64,000 bases of DNA from Duganella flavida. GTDB lineage: Bacteria > Pseudomonadota > Gammaproteobacteria > Burkholderiales > Burkholderiaceae_D. The translations under genes were made by a program, and so were the position numbers. The DNA lies in NCBI RefSeq assembly GCF_009857445.1, contig NZ_WWCN01000002.1, positions 310,001 through 374,000 of the forward strand, written 5' to 3'. The notes under the pieces are model-generated. The model was not told where the DNA came from. It was given only the letters and a program-made list of their open reading frames with translations, and searched no databases. This document shows, piece by piece, positions 17,326 through 26,037 of the stretch (position 1 is its first letter; each line of letters opens with the position of its first letter).

Positions 17326-19623
17326 ATGAGCAAGCAACGCAGTTTCGCAGTGCGATCGCTGATCGCCCTGGCCGTCGCCAGCGCCTTCCCACTGGTGCAC
17401 GCTGAAGATACGCCGGACACCACCGCTACCGCCGCCAGCAAGGACCAGCTGGAAACCGTGATCGTGACGGCCCAGCGCCGCGCGGAAAACATCAAAGACG
17501 TGCCGATGTCGATCGCTACCCTCAAGGGCGACAAGCTGGACGTGCTGACCTCGGGCGCTGCCGACATCCGCTTCCTGGCCGGCCGCTCGCCGTCGGTCAA
17601 CGTTGAGTCGGACTATGGCCGTACCTTCCCGCGCTTCTACATTCGCGGCCTGGGCAATACCGACTTCGACCTGAATGCTTCCCAGCCAGTCGGCCTGGTG
17701 ATGGATGACATCGTCCAGGAAAACGCCATGCTGAAGGGCTTCCCGGTGTTCGACGTGGACCAGGTTGAGGTGCTGCGCGGCCCGCAAGGCACGCTGTTCG
17801 GCCGTAACTCCCCGGCCGGTGTGATCAAGTTCGACTCGGCCAAGCCGGTCTTCAAGACCGAAGGCTACCTGACGCTGGGCGTGGGCAACTTCTCGGCCAA
17901 GACCGCCGAAGGTGTGTTCAACGTACCGGTCAGCGACACCGTGGCCCTGCGCTTCTCGGGCACCAGCCAGCACCGCGGCGACCGCGTGCACAACACCAAT
18001 CCAACCAAGAACACCGGCACCCAGGACTTTGAAGGCTACGGCGACAACGCCTTCCGCCTGCAAGCACTGGTGCAGCCGAATAAGGACTTCAGCGCGCTGT
18101 TCAACTACCACGAGCGCGACTACCACGGCAGCGCCACCCTGTTCCGCGCCAACATCATCAAGAAGGGCACCAACGATCTGGTGGACGGCTTCGACTACGC
18201 CTCCTACCCAACCGACGGCGTCAACTACCAGAAGCTGGAAACCAAGGGCGGCAATATCCGCCTGAAGTACAACTTGAGCGACATCACGCTGCACTCGATC
18301 ACCGGCTATGAAACCCTGAAATTCAACAGCCGCGCCGACGTGGATGGCGGCTACGGCTGCACGCTGTTCTGCGGCCCGGCACAAGCAGCGCTGGGCAGTG
18401 GCCCGGGCGTGATCCCGTTCCCGGTCGAAACCGCCGACCTGCTGCCTAACCACAAGCAGTTCTCGCAAGAGTTCCGCGCTGAGTCGAACTACGCCGGCCC
18501 GCTGCAGTGGATCGGTGGCCTGTTCTTCTTCGACGAGAGCATCCAGATCGATTCGATCAGCTTCAACTCCTTCGCCGCCGGCAACCCGCAGAACGCCGCC
18601 TACGCGCAGCAGTTCCAGAACGCCAAGTCGTGGGCCGCATTCGGCTCGCTGAACTACACCGTGACCGACAAGTTCAAGGTGCGCGGCGGCCTGCGCTACA
18701 CCAGCGACAAGAAAGAGTTCTCGGCCCTGCGCGTAGAACCGCCACTGAGCTCCGGCCCGTTCAACATCGACAATACCTCGCACAACGTCAGCTGGGACTT
18801 GAGCGGCACCTATGAAGTCGACAAGAACACCAACCTGTTCGCCCGCGTTGCTACCGGCTACCGCGCACCGTCGATGCAAGGCCGTTTGAATGGACTGACC
18901 GACAAGCCATCGTTCGCCAACGCTGAACGCGCGCTGTCGTATGAAGCCGGCGTCAAGCAAGACCTGTTCGATAAGCGCGCGCGCCTGAGCGCCTCGGTAT
19001 TCCAGTATCGCGTGAAAGACAAGCAGCTGACCGCTGGTAACGGCACCGTCAACATGAACCAGCTGATCAACGCTGAGAAGGTGACTGGCCAGGGCGTGGA
19101 GCTGGACTTCCAGGCCAACCTGGGCGGTGGCTTTAGCGGCTCGCTGGGCTACAGCTACAACGATACCGAGATCAAGGATCCTAACCTGTTCGTGCAGTAC
19201 TGCGGTAACGTGAGCAACAACGCTGCCAGCGGTTGCACCCCGACCAATGCGGCTGGTCCGTTCCCTGGCACGTCCAAGATCAACGGCAACCCGCTGCCAC
19301 GCGCGCCTAAGTCGCAAGCCAACTTTACGCTCAAGTACAGCACCGACATCGGCAATGGCGAATTCTATGCCTACACCGACTGGACCTACCGCAGCAGCTA
19401 CAACTTCTTCCTGTACGAAGCGCCTGAGTACAAGGCCAAGCCGCTCACCGAAGGTGGCGCGCGTCTGGGCTACAAATGGGGCGACGGCAAGTATGAAGTG
19501 GCAGCGTTCGGCCGCAACATTACCGACAAGCGGGTCATCCTCGGCGCTATCGACTTCGATAACCTGACCGGCATGCTGAATGAACCACGTACCTGGGGCG
19601 CGACCTTCAAAGTCAACTTCTAA
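17326..19623 (+). CDS. TonB-dependent outer-membrane receptor
   Basis: A 765-residue receptor. A signal peptide (ALAVASAFPLVHA) is followed by the TonB box ETVIVTAQRR (about 43-52), a plug domain with FYIRGLGN and QVEVLRGPQGTLFGRNSPAG (about 145-165), and a beta-barrel ending in TFKVNF. This PQGTLFGRN-type plug is common in large Sphingomonad/Burkholderiales receptor groups of many substrates. It is followed after only 7 nt by DUF969, DUF979 and pyroglutamyl peptidase, and lies opposite the nucleoside importer operon. The substrate could therefore be nucleosides or small peptides; the operon favours the latter and the control element the former. Confidence 0.9.
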   Translation: MSKQRSFAVRSLIALAVASAFPLVHAEDTPDTTATAASKDQLETVIVTAQRRAENIKDVPMSIATLKGDKLDVLTSGAADIRFLAGRSPSVNVESDYGRTFPRFYIRGLGNTDFDLNASQPVGLVMDDIVQENAMLKGFPVFDVDQVEVLRGPQGTLFGRNSPAGVIKFDSAKPVFKTEGYLTLGVGNFSAKTAEGVFNVPVSDTVALRFSGTSQHRGDRVHNTNPTKNTGTQDFEGYGDNAFRLQALVQPNKDFSALFNYHERDYHGSATLFRANIIKKGTNDLVDGFDYASYPTDGVNYQKLETKGGNIRLKYNLSDITLHSITGYETLKFNSRADVDGGYGCTLFCGPAQAALGSGPGVIPFPVETADLLPNHKQFSQEFRAESNYAGPLQWIGGLFFFDESIQIDSISFNSFAAGNPQNAAYAQQFQNAKSWAAFGSLNYTVTDKFKVRGGLRYTSDKKEFSALRVEPPLSSGPFNIDNTSHNVSWDLSGTYEVDKNTNLFARVATGYRAPSMQGRLNGLTDKPSFANAERALSYEAGVKQDLFDKRARLSASVFQYRVKDKQLTAGNGTVNMNQLINAEKVTGQGVELDFQANLGGGFSGSLGYSYNDTEIKDPNLFVQYCGNVSNNAASGCTPTNAAGPFPGTSKINGNPLPRAPKSQANFTLKYSTDIGNGEFYAYTDWTYRSSYNFFLYEAPEYKAKPLTEGGARLGYKWGDGKYEVAAFGRNITDKRVILGAIDFDNLTGMLNEPRTWGATFKVNF

Positions 19624-19630
19624 GTTCTAA

Positions 19631-20317
19631 GTGCAACACGCTGTAAATCTGTGGCCTTTGCTGGGCGTCGCCGTCATCATCGTCGGCTTCGCCCTCAGGG
19701 CCCATCCGGTGCTGGTGGTGATCGCTGCCTGCGCCGTCACCGGCATTGCTGCGGCAATGCCGGTCGACCAACTACTGGCCACGCTGGGCGCGGCCTTCAT
19801 CAAGACCCGTAATCTTCCCCTGATTCTGCTGTTGCCGATTGCCGCCATTGGGCTGCTGGAGCGGCACGGCTTGCGCGAGCATGCGCAGGCTTCCATCGCG
19901 CGCATACGCTCGGCCACCACTGGCCGCTTGCTGATCGTGTATCTCGCCATTCGCGAACTGAGTGCGGCTTTCGGTTTGACCAGCATCGGCGGCCATCCGA
20001 ACATGGTGCGGCCGTTGATCGCGCCGATGGCGGAGGGCGCTGCCGAAGTACGCTATCCGAACGTACCGCAGGAGATGCGCTACCGCATCCGCGCCATGGC
20101 GGCGGCCACCGACAATGTCGGCCTGTTCTTCGGCGAAGATATCTTCGTGGCCTTCGGCGCCATTGTGCTGATGCAAACCATCCTGCACGGCGAAGGTCTG
20201 GACGTTGACCCGCTGCACATGGCCTTGTGGGGCATACCGACTGCGATATGCGCCTTCATCATCCACTCGTGGCGCTTGTATCGACTGGACGCGCAGATTG
20301 CGCGCAGCGCAAAATGA
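19631..20317 (+). CDS. DUF969 inner-membrane protein
   Basis: A 228-residue protein with about six hydrophobic helices, matching DUF969 (PF06149): NLWPLLGVAVIIVGFALR at the start, LPLILLLPIAAIGLLERHGL, and FGLTSIGGHPNMVRPLIAPM. GTG at 19631 is the only sensible start because a stop codon lies directly before it. No clear ribosome binding site is visible, so coupling to the receptor gene 7 nt upstream is likely. DUF969 and DUF979 occur together, often with pcp, and are thought to form a two-part permease. Function unproven. Confidence 0.85.
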   Translation: MQHAVNLWPLLGVAVIIVGFALRAHPVLVVIAACAVTGIAAAMPVDQLLATLGAAFIKTRNLPLILLLPIAAIGLLERHGLREHAQASIARIRSATTGRLLIVYLAIRELSAAFGLTSIGGHPNMVRPLIAPMAEGAAEVRYPNVPQEMRYRIRAMAAATDNVGLFFGEDIFVAFGAIVLMQTILHGEGLDVDPLHMALWGIPTAICAFIIHSWRLYRLDAQIARSAK

Positions 20318-21270
20318 TACTGAAGCTCGATTTCTTCTACTACATGCTGGGCGCCATGCTGCTGATGGTGGCGTGGATGGCGCTGCGCGACAAACATAAT
20401 CCCAAGCGCTATAGCAGCGCCTTGTTCTGGGCTTTGTACGCCGTGATCTATCTGGCTGGCGAGCAGTTGCCGCCCGTCGCTGCGGGCTTGCTGATGGTGT
20501 TGATGGCGTTGATCGCCGGTTTCGGCGGCGTCACGCTGGGCCGCTACGGCGACCGCACCGAAGAAGAACGCCGCAGCAGCGCACAACGCCTTGGCCACAA
20601 GCTGTTGATTCCCGCGCTGCTGATTCCCATCACCACCGTGATCGGCTCCACCCTGTTCAAGGACGTCAAGTGGGATGGCCTGTTCCTGCTCGATCCCAAA
20701 AACCTGACGCTGGTCAGCCTCGGTTGCGGCTCGCTGTTTGCCGTGGCCACCGCGTGCTGGCTGACGCGCTCCACGCCGATGCAAGCGATGCGCGAATCGC
20801 GCCGCCTGATCGATCATCTTGGCTGGGCAGTGGTGCTGCCGCACATGTTGGCGGTGCTTGGCCTGCTGTTCACCGAAGCGGGCATGGGCAAGGCGGTGGC
20901 GCATGTGGTCACGTCTTACATCAACATGGACATCCGCTTGGTGGCGGTGGCGGTGTACTGCATCGGTATGGCGCTGTTCACCATCATCATGGGCAATGGC
21001 TTTGCTGCATTCCCAGTGATGGCGGGCGGCGTTGGCATTCCGGTGCTGGTCGGCGTGTACCACGCCAATCCGGCGGTGATGGCGGCGATCGGCATGTTCA
21101 GCGCCTACTGCGGCACCTTGATGACGCCAATGGCGGCCAATTTCAACATCGTGCCGGCTGCGCTGCTGGAGCTGCCGGACAAAAATGCGGTGGTAAAAAT
21201 GCAGGTGGGGACGGCGTTGCCACTATTGTTAGTAAATATTTCCCTGCTTTATTTTTTGATGAATATGTGA
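20314..21270 (+). CDS. DUF979 inner-membrane protein
   Basis: A 318-residue polytopic membrane protein matching DUF979 (PF06166). Helical segments include FFYYMLGAMLLMVAWMAL, LPPVAAGLLMVLMALIAGFG and FTIIMGNGFAAFPVMAGGVG. The start at 20314 overlaps the DUF969 stop by ATGA, so the pair is translationally coupled; a longer frame from 20227 was rejected because it reads back into DUF969. The conserved NGFAAFPVMAGGVGIPVL and SAYCGTLMTPMAANFN regions resemble transporter re-entrant loops. Probably one half of a transporter whose substrate may be pyroglutamate or pyroglutamyl peptides, judged from the next gene. Confidence 0.85.
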   Translation: MILKLDFFYYMLGAMLLMVAWMALRDKHNPKRYSSALFWALYAVIYLAGEQLPPVAAGLLMVLMALIAGFGGVTLGRYGDRTEEERRSSAQRLGHKLLIPALLIPITTVIGSTLFKDVKWDGLFLLDPKNLTLVSLGCGSLFAVATACWLTRSTPMQAMRESRRLIDHLGWAVVLPHMLAVLGLLFTEAGMGKAVAHVVTSYINMDIRLVAVAVYCIGMALFTIIMGNGFAAFPVMAGGVGIPVLVGVYHANPAVMAAIGMFSAYCGTLMTPMAANFNIVPAALLELPDKNAVVKMQVGTALPLLLVNISLLYFLMNM

Positions 21271-21310
21271 GACGCTTCCGCAGTTAGTGCATTACCGCGG
21301 AGCTGTCAAG

Positions 21311-21961
21311 ATGAAAAAGATAATATTGTTAACGGGCTTTGAACCGTTCAACAAGGAGACCACCAACCCCTCGTGGGAAGCGGTGCGCCATCTCGATGGC
21401 TGGCATGAGGGCGACTTCGTCGTGCACGCGCGTCAGCTGCCGGTGGTGTTCGGGCACGCGCTCAAGGTCGTGCACCAGGCGGTGGAAGAACTGCAGCCTA
21501 GTATTGTGATTGCAGTCGGCCAGGCCGGCGGCCGTGTCGATATGTCGGTGGAGCGCATTGCGATCAACGTTGACGATGCGCCCATTCCCGACAACCAGCA
21601 ACGCCAGCTAGTCGACCAGCCGATTGTGAACGGCGGTCCCGCAGCTTACTTCTCCACCTTGCCGATCAAGGCCATCGTGCACGAGCTGCGAGAGGCGGGC
21701 TTGCCTGCTTCGGTGTCGCAGACGGCAGGCACCTTTGTGTGTAACCACGTGTTCTACGGCTTGATGCATCAGGCGCACGAGTGGGGCACCACCATGCGCG
21801 CCGGCTTCATTCACATTCCTTACTCGCCGCAGCAAGCGGCGCAGCATCCGGGTTCCGCCAGCATGAAGCTGGAAGATGTGGTGGAAGGACTGCGCATTGC
21901 CGTCCGCACCACGCTCGCCCACACCGTCGATTTGCGCGAGGCCGGTGGCCTTACGCACTAA
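21311..21961 (+). CDS. pcp: Pyroglutamyl peptidase (pyrrolidone-carboxylate peptidase)
   Basis: Cytosolic cysteine peptidase of family C15, 216 residues, removing N-terminal pyroglutamate. The start MKKIILLTGFEPFNKETTNP fits the family and 21311 is chosen over the upstream 21287. The catalytic triad is visible: Glu in VERIAINVDDA (about 81), Cys in TFVCNHVFY (about 142) and His in GFIHIPYSP (about 166). It is the last gene of the receptor-DUF969-DUF979 operon, 40 nt after DUF979, and its 3' end overlaps the opposing lysR gene by 11 bases. The set looks like uptake and trimming of pyroglutamyl peptides. Confidence 0.93.
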   Translation: MKKIILLTGFEPFNKETTNPSWEAVRHLDGWHEGDFVVHARQLPVVFGHALKVVHQAVEELQPSIVIAVGQAGGRVDMSVERIAINVDDAPIPDNQQRQLVDQPIVNGGPAAYFSTLPIKAIVHELREAGLPASVSQTAGTFVCNHVFYGLMHQAHEWGTTMRAGFIHIPYSPQQAAQHPGSASMKLEDVVEGLRIAVRTTLAHTVDLREAGGLTH

Positions 21962-22853
21962 GCGGATTCAAAATATTCAGGAAGGCCCGCACCACCGGCG
22001 CATCGTCGGTGGTGGTGTAGGTGATGTACAGGTTGGCCGATGGTGGATTGGTGCGGATCGGCAGGAACACCACGCCTGGCCAGCCGATACGGCTGGTGGT
22101 CTCGGGGATCAGCGTCACGCCCAGTCCAGCGCCCACCATCGCCAGCAGGGTTTGCGGTTCGGACGCTTCCTGGAAAATGGTCGGCTGGAAGCCGGCATTC
22201 ACACAGCACTGGATCAGGTAGCGCGGGAAGGATGACTTGTCGAGCGCCAGCGTCAGCATCGGTTCGTCGGCGATGTCGGTCAGTTCAATCGCATCCTGCT
22301 TGGCCAGCGGGTGGTGCTCGTTGATGGCCACGCACACGTCTTCGCGGAAGCACAGTTCTTGCCGCAGGTTGTCGTTTTTCAGATCGTCTTCATTCAGCTT
22401 GGGCTCGCGCCAGAAGCCGACGTCGATCTGCTTGGCGCGCAGGGCGTCGTACTGCAAGGTCGGACCCAGTTCATGGATGGTCCACGTCACGCGCGGGAAC
22501 TTGGTCTGGAATTCTTCCAGCAGGCTGGGAATCGGCCCCCACATCGCCGAACCGACGATGCCCACGCGCAGCCGGCCCACTTCACCGCGGTCGATCTGGC
22601 GGATGGTGTCGATGGTCATGCGCATCTTGCCCAGCAAGTCGGCCGCTTCGGCCATCAGCGCCTTGCCGGCCACCGTCAGTTCGAAGGTGCGCGTGGTGCG
22701 CGCGAACAGCTTCACACCCAGTTCGCTTTCCAGTTTCATGATCTGCTGGCTCAACGGCGGCTGCGAAATGTGCAGTCGCTCGGCGGCACGGCTGAAACTT
22801 TTTTCTTCAGCGACGGCGAGGAAGTACTTCAGTTGCTTCAGATCGATGGACAT
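21951..22853 (-). CDS. LysR-family transcriptional regulator, last gene of the psu operon
   Basis: A 300-residue LysR regulator. The winged helix domain (about 5-65) contains LKYFLAVAEEKSFSRAAERL and ISQPPLSQQIMKLESELGV; the periplasmic-binding-like sensor domain follows (RLRVGIVGSAMWG, VGFWREPKL, GLGVTLIPETT). It lies 21 nt behind psuG on the same strand, so it is probably co-transcribed with psuK and psuG and may control them. Alternatively it controls pcp, with which it is convergent. Effector unknown. Confidence 0.88.
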   Translation of the reverse strand: MSIDLKQLKYFLAVAEEKSFSRAAERLHISQPPLSQQIMKLESELGVKLFARTTRTFELTVAGKALMAEAADLLGKMRMTIDTIRQIDRGEVGRLRVGIVGSAMWGPIPSLLEEFQTKFPRVTWTIHELGPTLQYDALRAKQIDVGFWREPKLNEDDLKNDNLRQELCFREDVCVAINEHHPLAKQDAIELTDIADEPMLTLALDKSSFPRYLIQCCVNAGFQPTIFQEASEPQTLLAMVGAGLGVTLIPETTSRIGWPGVVFLPIRTNPPSANLYITYTTTDDAPVVRAFLNILNPLSA

Positions 22854-22874
22854 GGCGTCGGCTAATGTGGGTTG

Positions 22875-23789
22875 TTAGTGCGTCGTGTGCAGGGCCACCG
22901 CCAGCGCGGCGCCGCAGCGGGCGTTGTTCTTCACCAGTGCGATATTGGTCGCCAGGCTGCGGCCCTCGGTCAGCTGCTTGATGCGGCTAAGCAGGAATGG
23001 CGTGACGTTCTTGCCAGTGACGCCTTGCGCATCGGCTTCCTGCAAGGCTTGTCCGGTGATGCGGTCGATTTCTTCTTTCGGCATCGCTTCCGCCGCAGGC
23101 ACTGGATTGCTGACAACCACGCCGCCTTTCAGGCCCAGCTCCCACTTGGTGTGGATGAAGGCCGCTTGCTCGGCTGGCGTGTCGAGCTGGAAGTCGGCAT
23201 TGAAGCCACTCTCGCGCGTGAAGAAAGCCGGGAAGCCACGCTGGCCCACGCTCACCACTGGTACGCCGTGGGTTTCCAGGTACTCCAGCGTCAGGCCGAT
23301 ATCGAGGATGGACTTGACGCCGGCGCAGACTACCGCCACCGAGGTCTGTGCCAGTTCCTGCAAGTCGGCCGAAATATCGAAGCTGGTCTCGGCGCCGCGA
23401 TGCACGCCGCCGATGCCGCCAGTGACGAACACTTTGATGCCTGCCAGTTCAGCGCAGATCATGGTCGCAGCCACGGTGGTGGCGCCCAGTTTGTTTTGCG
23501 CCAGTACGAACGGCAGGTCGCGGCGGCTGACTTTCATCGCATCTGGCGAAGTGCCCAGCAACTCCAGCTGCTCGTCGGACAGGCCGACGCAGATTTTGCC
23601 GCCGATGATGGCGATGGTGGCTGGCACGGCGCCGCCGTCGCGGATGATCTGTTCCACTTCACGCGCCATCTGCACGTTTTGCGGATACGGCATGCCGTGC
23701 GAAATGATGGTCGATTCGAGAGCGACGATAGGTTTGCCGGCGGCGCGGGCGGCGGCCACTTCCGGCGAGAACAGCAGGTATTGGTGCAT
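22875..23789 (-). CDS. psuG: Pseudouridine-5'-phosphate glycosidase
   Basis: A 304-residue enzyme splitting pseudouridine 5'-phosphate into uracil and ribose 5-phosphate, breaking a C-C glycosidic bond. Characteristic segments are [16 protein letters not shown] (about 24-39), [45 protein letters not shown] and [11 protein letters not shown]. The catalytic Lys is expected in the SRRDL...NKLGATTV part and the Mn ligand in the GGVHRG/DIS segment. Four nucleotides separate it from psuK, and an AAGGA site within the end of psuK serves it. The uracil released can enter the pyrimidine pathway at 41003-51818. Confidence 0.93.
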   Translation of the reverse strand: MHQYLLFSPEVAAARAAGKPIVALESTIISHGMPYPQNVQMAREVEQIIRDGGAVPATIAIIGGKICVGLSDEQLELLGTSPDAMKVSRRDLPFVLAQNKLGATTVAATMICAELAGIKVFVTGGIGGVHRGAETSFDISADLQELAQTSVAVVCAGVKSILDIGLTLEYLETHGVPVVSVGQRGFPAFFTRESGFNADFQLDTPAEQAAFIHTKWELGLKGGVVVSNPVPAAEAMPKEEIDRITGQALQEADAQGVTGKNVTPFLLSRIKQLTEGRSLATNIALVKNNARCGAALAVALHTTH

Positions 23790-23793
23790 GGTC

Positions 23794-24924
23794 TTATCCT
23801 TTATTCGGGAAGAGCGGGGCGCTCAGGTCAAAATCGTGTATTTCGTCGAGGATATCGGCGGCAAGGACCGGCGACACCGTCTCCGCGCTTTCCAGCGTCA
23901 TCGCGGCCACCTTGAGGCCACGGCGGCAGGCCAGCGTCAGATCACCGCTGCCCTGGTACAGTGACCAGCAGACGGCGGCCGAGAAGGCATCGCCGGCGCC
24001 GGTCACGTCGACCACGTCCACTTGATGTGCGGCCAGCCAAACCAGCTCGCCATCCTGCGTGTGGTACACACCCTGGCTGCCGCAGGTGACGATGACATCC
24101 TGCGCGCCTTGCGCCTGCACTTCGCGGCAGGCGGCGCGCACATCGGCTTCGGTCGGCAGGGCGCGGCCGGCGCGGGTTTCCAGTTCGCCGCGATTCAGGA
24201 TCAGCAGGCGAAGGCCGTTCAGGTCTTGCGGCAGGCGCGCCATCTTCGGCTGCGACACGGCCACGATCACCAGTGGCACGTTGTCGCTGCGCGCGCTACC
24301 GAGCAGCAGGGTGATGCTATCGGCCGGCAGGTTGAGGTCGGCCACGGTCATGGCGGCGGCCAAGCGCTGCGGCGCGCGGCTGGCGAGGAATTCAGGCGTG
24401 ATGCGCTCGTACAGCGCCATGTCGGCCAGCGCCACCACCAGCTCGCCCTTGTCGTCGAGGATGGCGGTGTAGGTGCCGGTGGCGGCATCCTGCAGTTTCA
24501 GGCTGCCGCGCGTGTCGATGCCGGCTTGCTCGGCGTGCTCCTGCAGGCTGCGGCCGGCGCCGTCGTCGCCGACGGCGGTCAACAGGGCGGTCGGCAGGTT
24601 CAGGCGGGCCAGGTTCTCGGCGATGTTGCGTGCCACGCCGCCGTAGACTTCCTCGGCGGTGGCAGGATTGGAGGTGCCCAGCTGCATGGAGGCGATGGTG
24701 CGCAGCTTGCGGTCCAGGTTGGCGGCGCCGATGCACATCACCGGGCTTTTATCCGGCAGCACGTAGGCGCGGCCCAGCAGGCGGCGTTCGCGTATCAAAC
24801 CGGCGATATGGCCGGCCACAGCCGAGCGCGACAGGCGTAGCTCGACCGCCAGGTCTTGCTGGGAAATGAAGGGGTTGGCGCGGATCAGCTGGTAGAGCTG
24901 TTCCTTTTTTGAGGAGTCGGTCAC
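23794..24924 (-). CDS. psuK: Pseudouridine kinase with N-terminal helix-turn-helix
   Basis: PfkB-family sugar kinase (376 residues) phosphorylating pseudouridine at the 5' position. The PfkB core shows [14 protein letters not shown] (about 62-75), [15 protein letters not shown] (about 94-108) and the ATP/anion-hole motif [13 protein letters not shown] (about 315-327). Residues 5-55 form a winged helix with [20 protein letters not shown], so the protein may bind DNA as well as act as kinase; E. coli PsuK lacks the full extension, though many PfkB pseudouridine kinases carry it. The start codon is GTG at 24924. Two AAACATTTGTC repeats lie 15 and 35 bases upstream, a possible self-operator. Confidence 0.88.
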   Translation of the reverse strand: MTDSSKKEQLYQLIRANPFISQQDLAVELRLSRSAVAGHIAGLIRERRLLGRAYVLPDKSPVMCIGAANLDRKLRTIASMQLGTSNPATAEEVYGGVARNIAENLARLNLPTALLTAVGDDGAGRSLQEHAEQAGIDTRGSLKLQDAATGTYTAILDDKGELVVALADMALYERITPEFLASRAPQRLAAAMTVADLNLPADSITLLLGSARSDNVPLVIVAVSQPKMARLPQDLNGLRLLILNRGELETRAGRALPTEADVRAACREVQAQGAQDVIVTCGSQGVYHTQDGELVWLAAHQVDVVDVTGAGDAFSAAVCWSLYQGSGDLTLACRRGLKVAAMTLESAETVSPVLAADILDEIHDFDLSAPLFPNKG

Positions 24925-25148
24925 GGTAGTGCCCTTAAAAACATTTGTCGACTATGGTAAACATTTGTCCTTAATGAGTCAAATAAGCAGTCAAACCTGC
25001 GCGGCAGCTAAGTTTGCCTTGATTTATAATACGCCTTATTTATATAACTTTTGTATAAATGGTGAAGAAAAATGGTATTTGTCATACATATGTACCATGA
25101 TGCATAGTGTCAGCTTCCCCAGCCACATCAAAAAATCAGAGGATTTCC
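24925..25148. promoter_or_regulatory. Divergent psuK / purine nucleoside phosphorylase control region with repeated ATTTGTC elements
   Basis: This 224-base AT-rich gap holds two direct repeats AAACATTTGTC (24939-24949 and 24959-24969, exactly 20 bp apart) near the psuK start. A third ATTTGTC at 25077-25083 lies inside an inverted repeat ATGGTA...TACCAT (25072-25077 and 25093-25098) near the phosphorylase start. The 15 bases at 25077-25091 recur with one change at 17146-17160. A shared repressor or activator is inferred. Confidence 0.55.
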
Positions 25149-25988
25149 ATGTCTAATAATTCCCCATTCCAGGCAGCCGACATTATTCGCTCCCGTCTTC
25201 CAGCTGGCTTCAAGCCGCGCGTAGCGATGATCCTCGGTTCGGGCCTGGGCATGCTGGCGGAACAAATGACCGACGCAGTGACCATCAGCTACGACCAGCT
25301 GCCGGGCTTCCCGATCTCCACCGTGCACGGCCACGCCGGTGAACTGGTGATCGGCACCCTGTCGGGCGTGCAGGTGGTGTGCATGAAGGGCCGCGGCCAC
25401 GTCTATGAAGGCTACGGCCTGGGCGTGATGACCAGCGCCGTGCGCACCATGAAGCTGCTGGGCTGCGAAATGCTGTTCGTGACCAATGCGGCCGGCTCGC
25501 TGCGTCCTGAAGTGGATGCCGGCTCGCTGGTGGCGCTGACTGACCACATCAACTTCCTGCCGGGCACCCCGATGATGGGCCCTAACGACGAACGTTTCGG
25601 TCCACGCTTCTTCAGCATGGCCAACGCCTACGATGCGGACCTGCGCGCGCTGCTGCAATCCTCGGCTAAAGAGAAAAACGTCACCCTGCACGAAGGTGTG
25701 TACATCGCCTACGCTGGTCCTAACTTTGAAACGCCTGCGGAAATCCGCGCGTTCAAGACCTTGGGCGCGGACGTGGTGGGCATGTCGGTGGTGCCGGAAG
25801 TGGTATCGGCGCGTCACTGCGGTTTGAAAGTGGTGGGCGTATCGGCCATCACCAATCTGGCGGAAGGCCTGTCGCCGTTCCCGCTGTCGCATGAACAGAC
25901 CTTGAAGTACGCTGCCGTTGCAGCGACCTCGCTGGTGGAAGTGATTCTGGGCTTCCTCGCGAATGTAGCAAAAACGCCGCAGGCGTAA
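25149..25988 (+). CDS. Purine nucleoside phosphorylase, trimeric PNP type
   Basis: Phosphorolytic cleavage of inosine, guanosine or xanthosine to base and (deoxy)ribose 1-phosphate. The 279-residue length and motifs MILGSGLG (about 26-33), FPISTVHGHAGELVIG (about 57-72), MKGRGHVYEGY (about 82-92), VTNAAGSL and FETPAEIRAF place it in the high-molecular-weight-independent PNP/XapA family. The start at 25149 has AGAGGA five bases before it; upstream ATG at 25107 lies in the control region. The gene leads the deo operon; a hairpin separates it from deoB. It may be called punA or xapA, but the preferred base cannot be read here. Confidence 0.93.
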   Translation: MSNNSPFQAADIIRSRLPAGFKPRVAMILGSGLGMLAEQMTDAVTISYDQLPGFPISTVHGHAGELVIGTLSGVQVVCMKGRGHVYEGYGLGVMTSAVRTMKLLGCEMLFVTNAAGSLRPEVDAGSLVALTDHINFLPGTPMMGPNDERFGPRFFSMANAYDADLRALLQSSAKEKNVTLHEGVYIAYAGPNFETPAEIRAFKTLGADVVGMSVVPEVVSARHCGLKVVGVSAITNLAEGLSPFPLSHEQTLKYAAVAATSLVEVILGFLANVAKTPQA

Positions 25989-25999
25989 GACACCCAAGG

Positions 26000-26025
26000 G
26001 GCGGCTAGTCCGCCCTTTTGCTTTT
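26000..26025 (+). terminator. Weak terminator or attenuator between purine phosphorylase and deoB
   Basis: A 6-bp GC stem (26000-26005 with 26011-26016, loop CTAGT) is followed by TTTTGCTTTTT. The stem is short, so partial read-through into deoB is likely, and the AGGAG site for deoB lies directly after it. Confidence 0.6.
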
Positions 26026-26037
26026 TAGGAGTTCGTT

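Noticed and set aside
17308..19317. A 669-codon minus-strand frame opposite the second receptor
   Set aside because: Shadow frame with composition imposed by the receptor gene.
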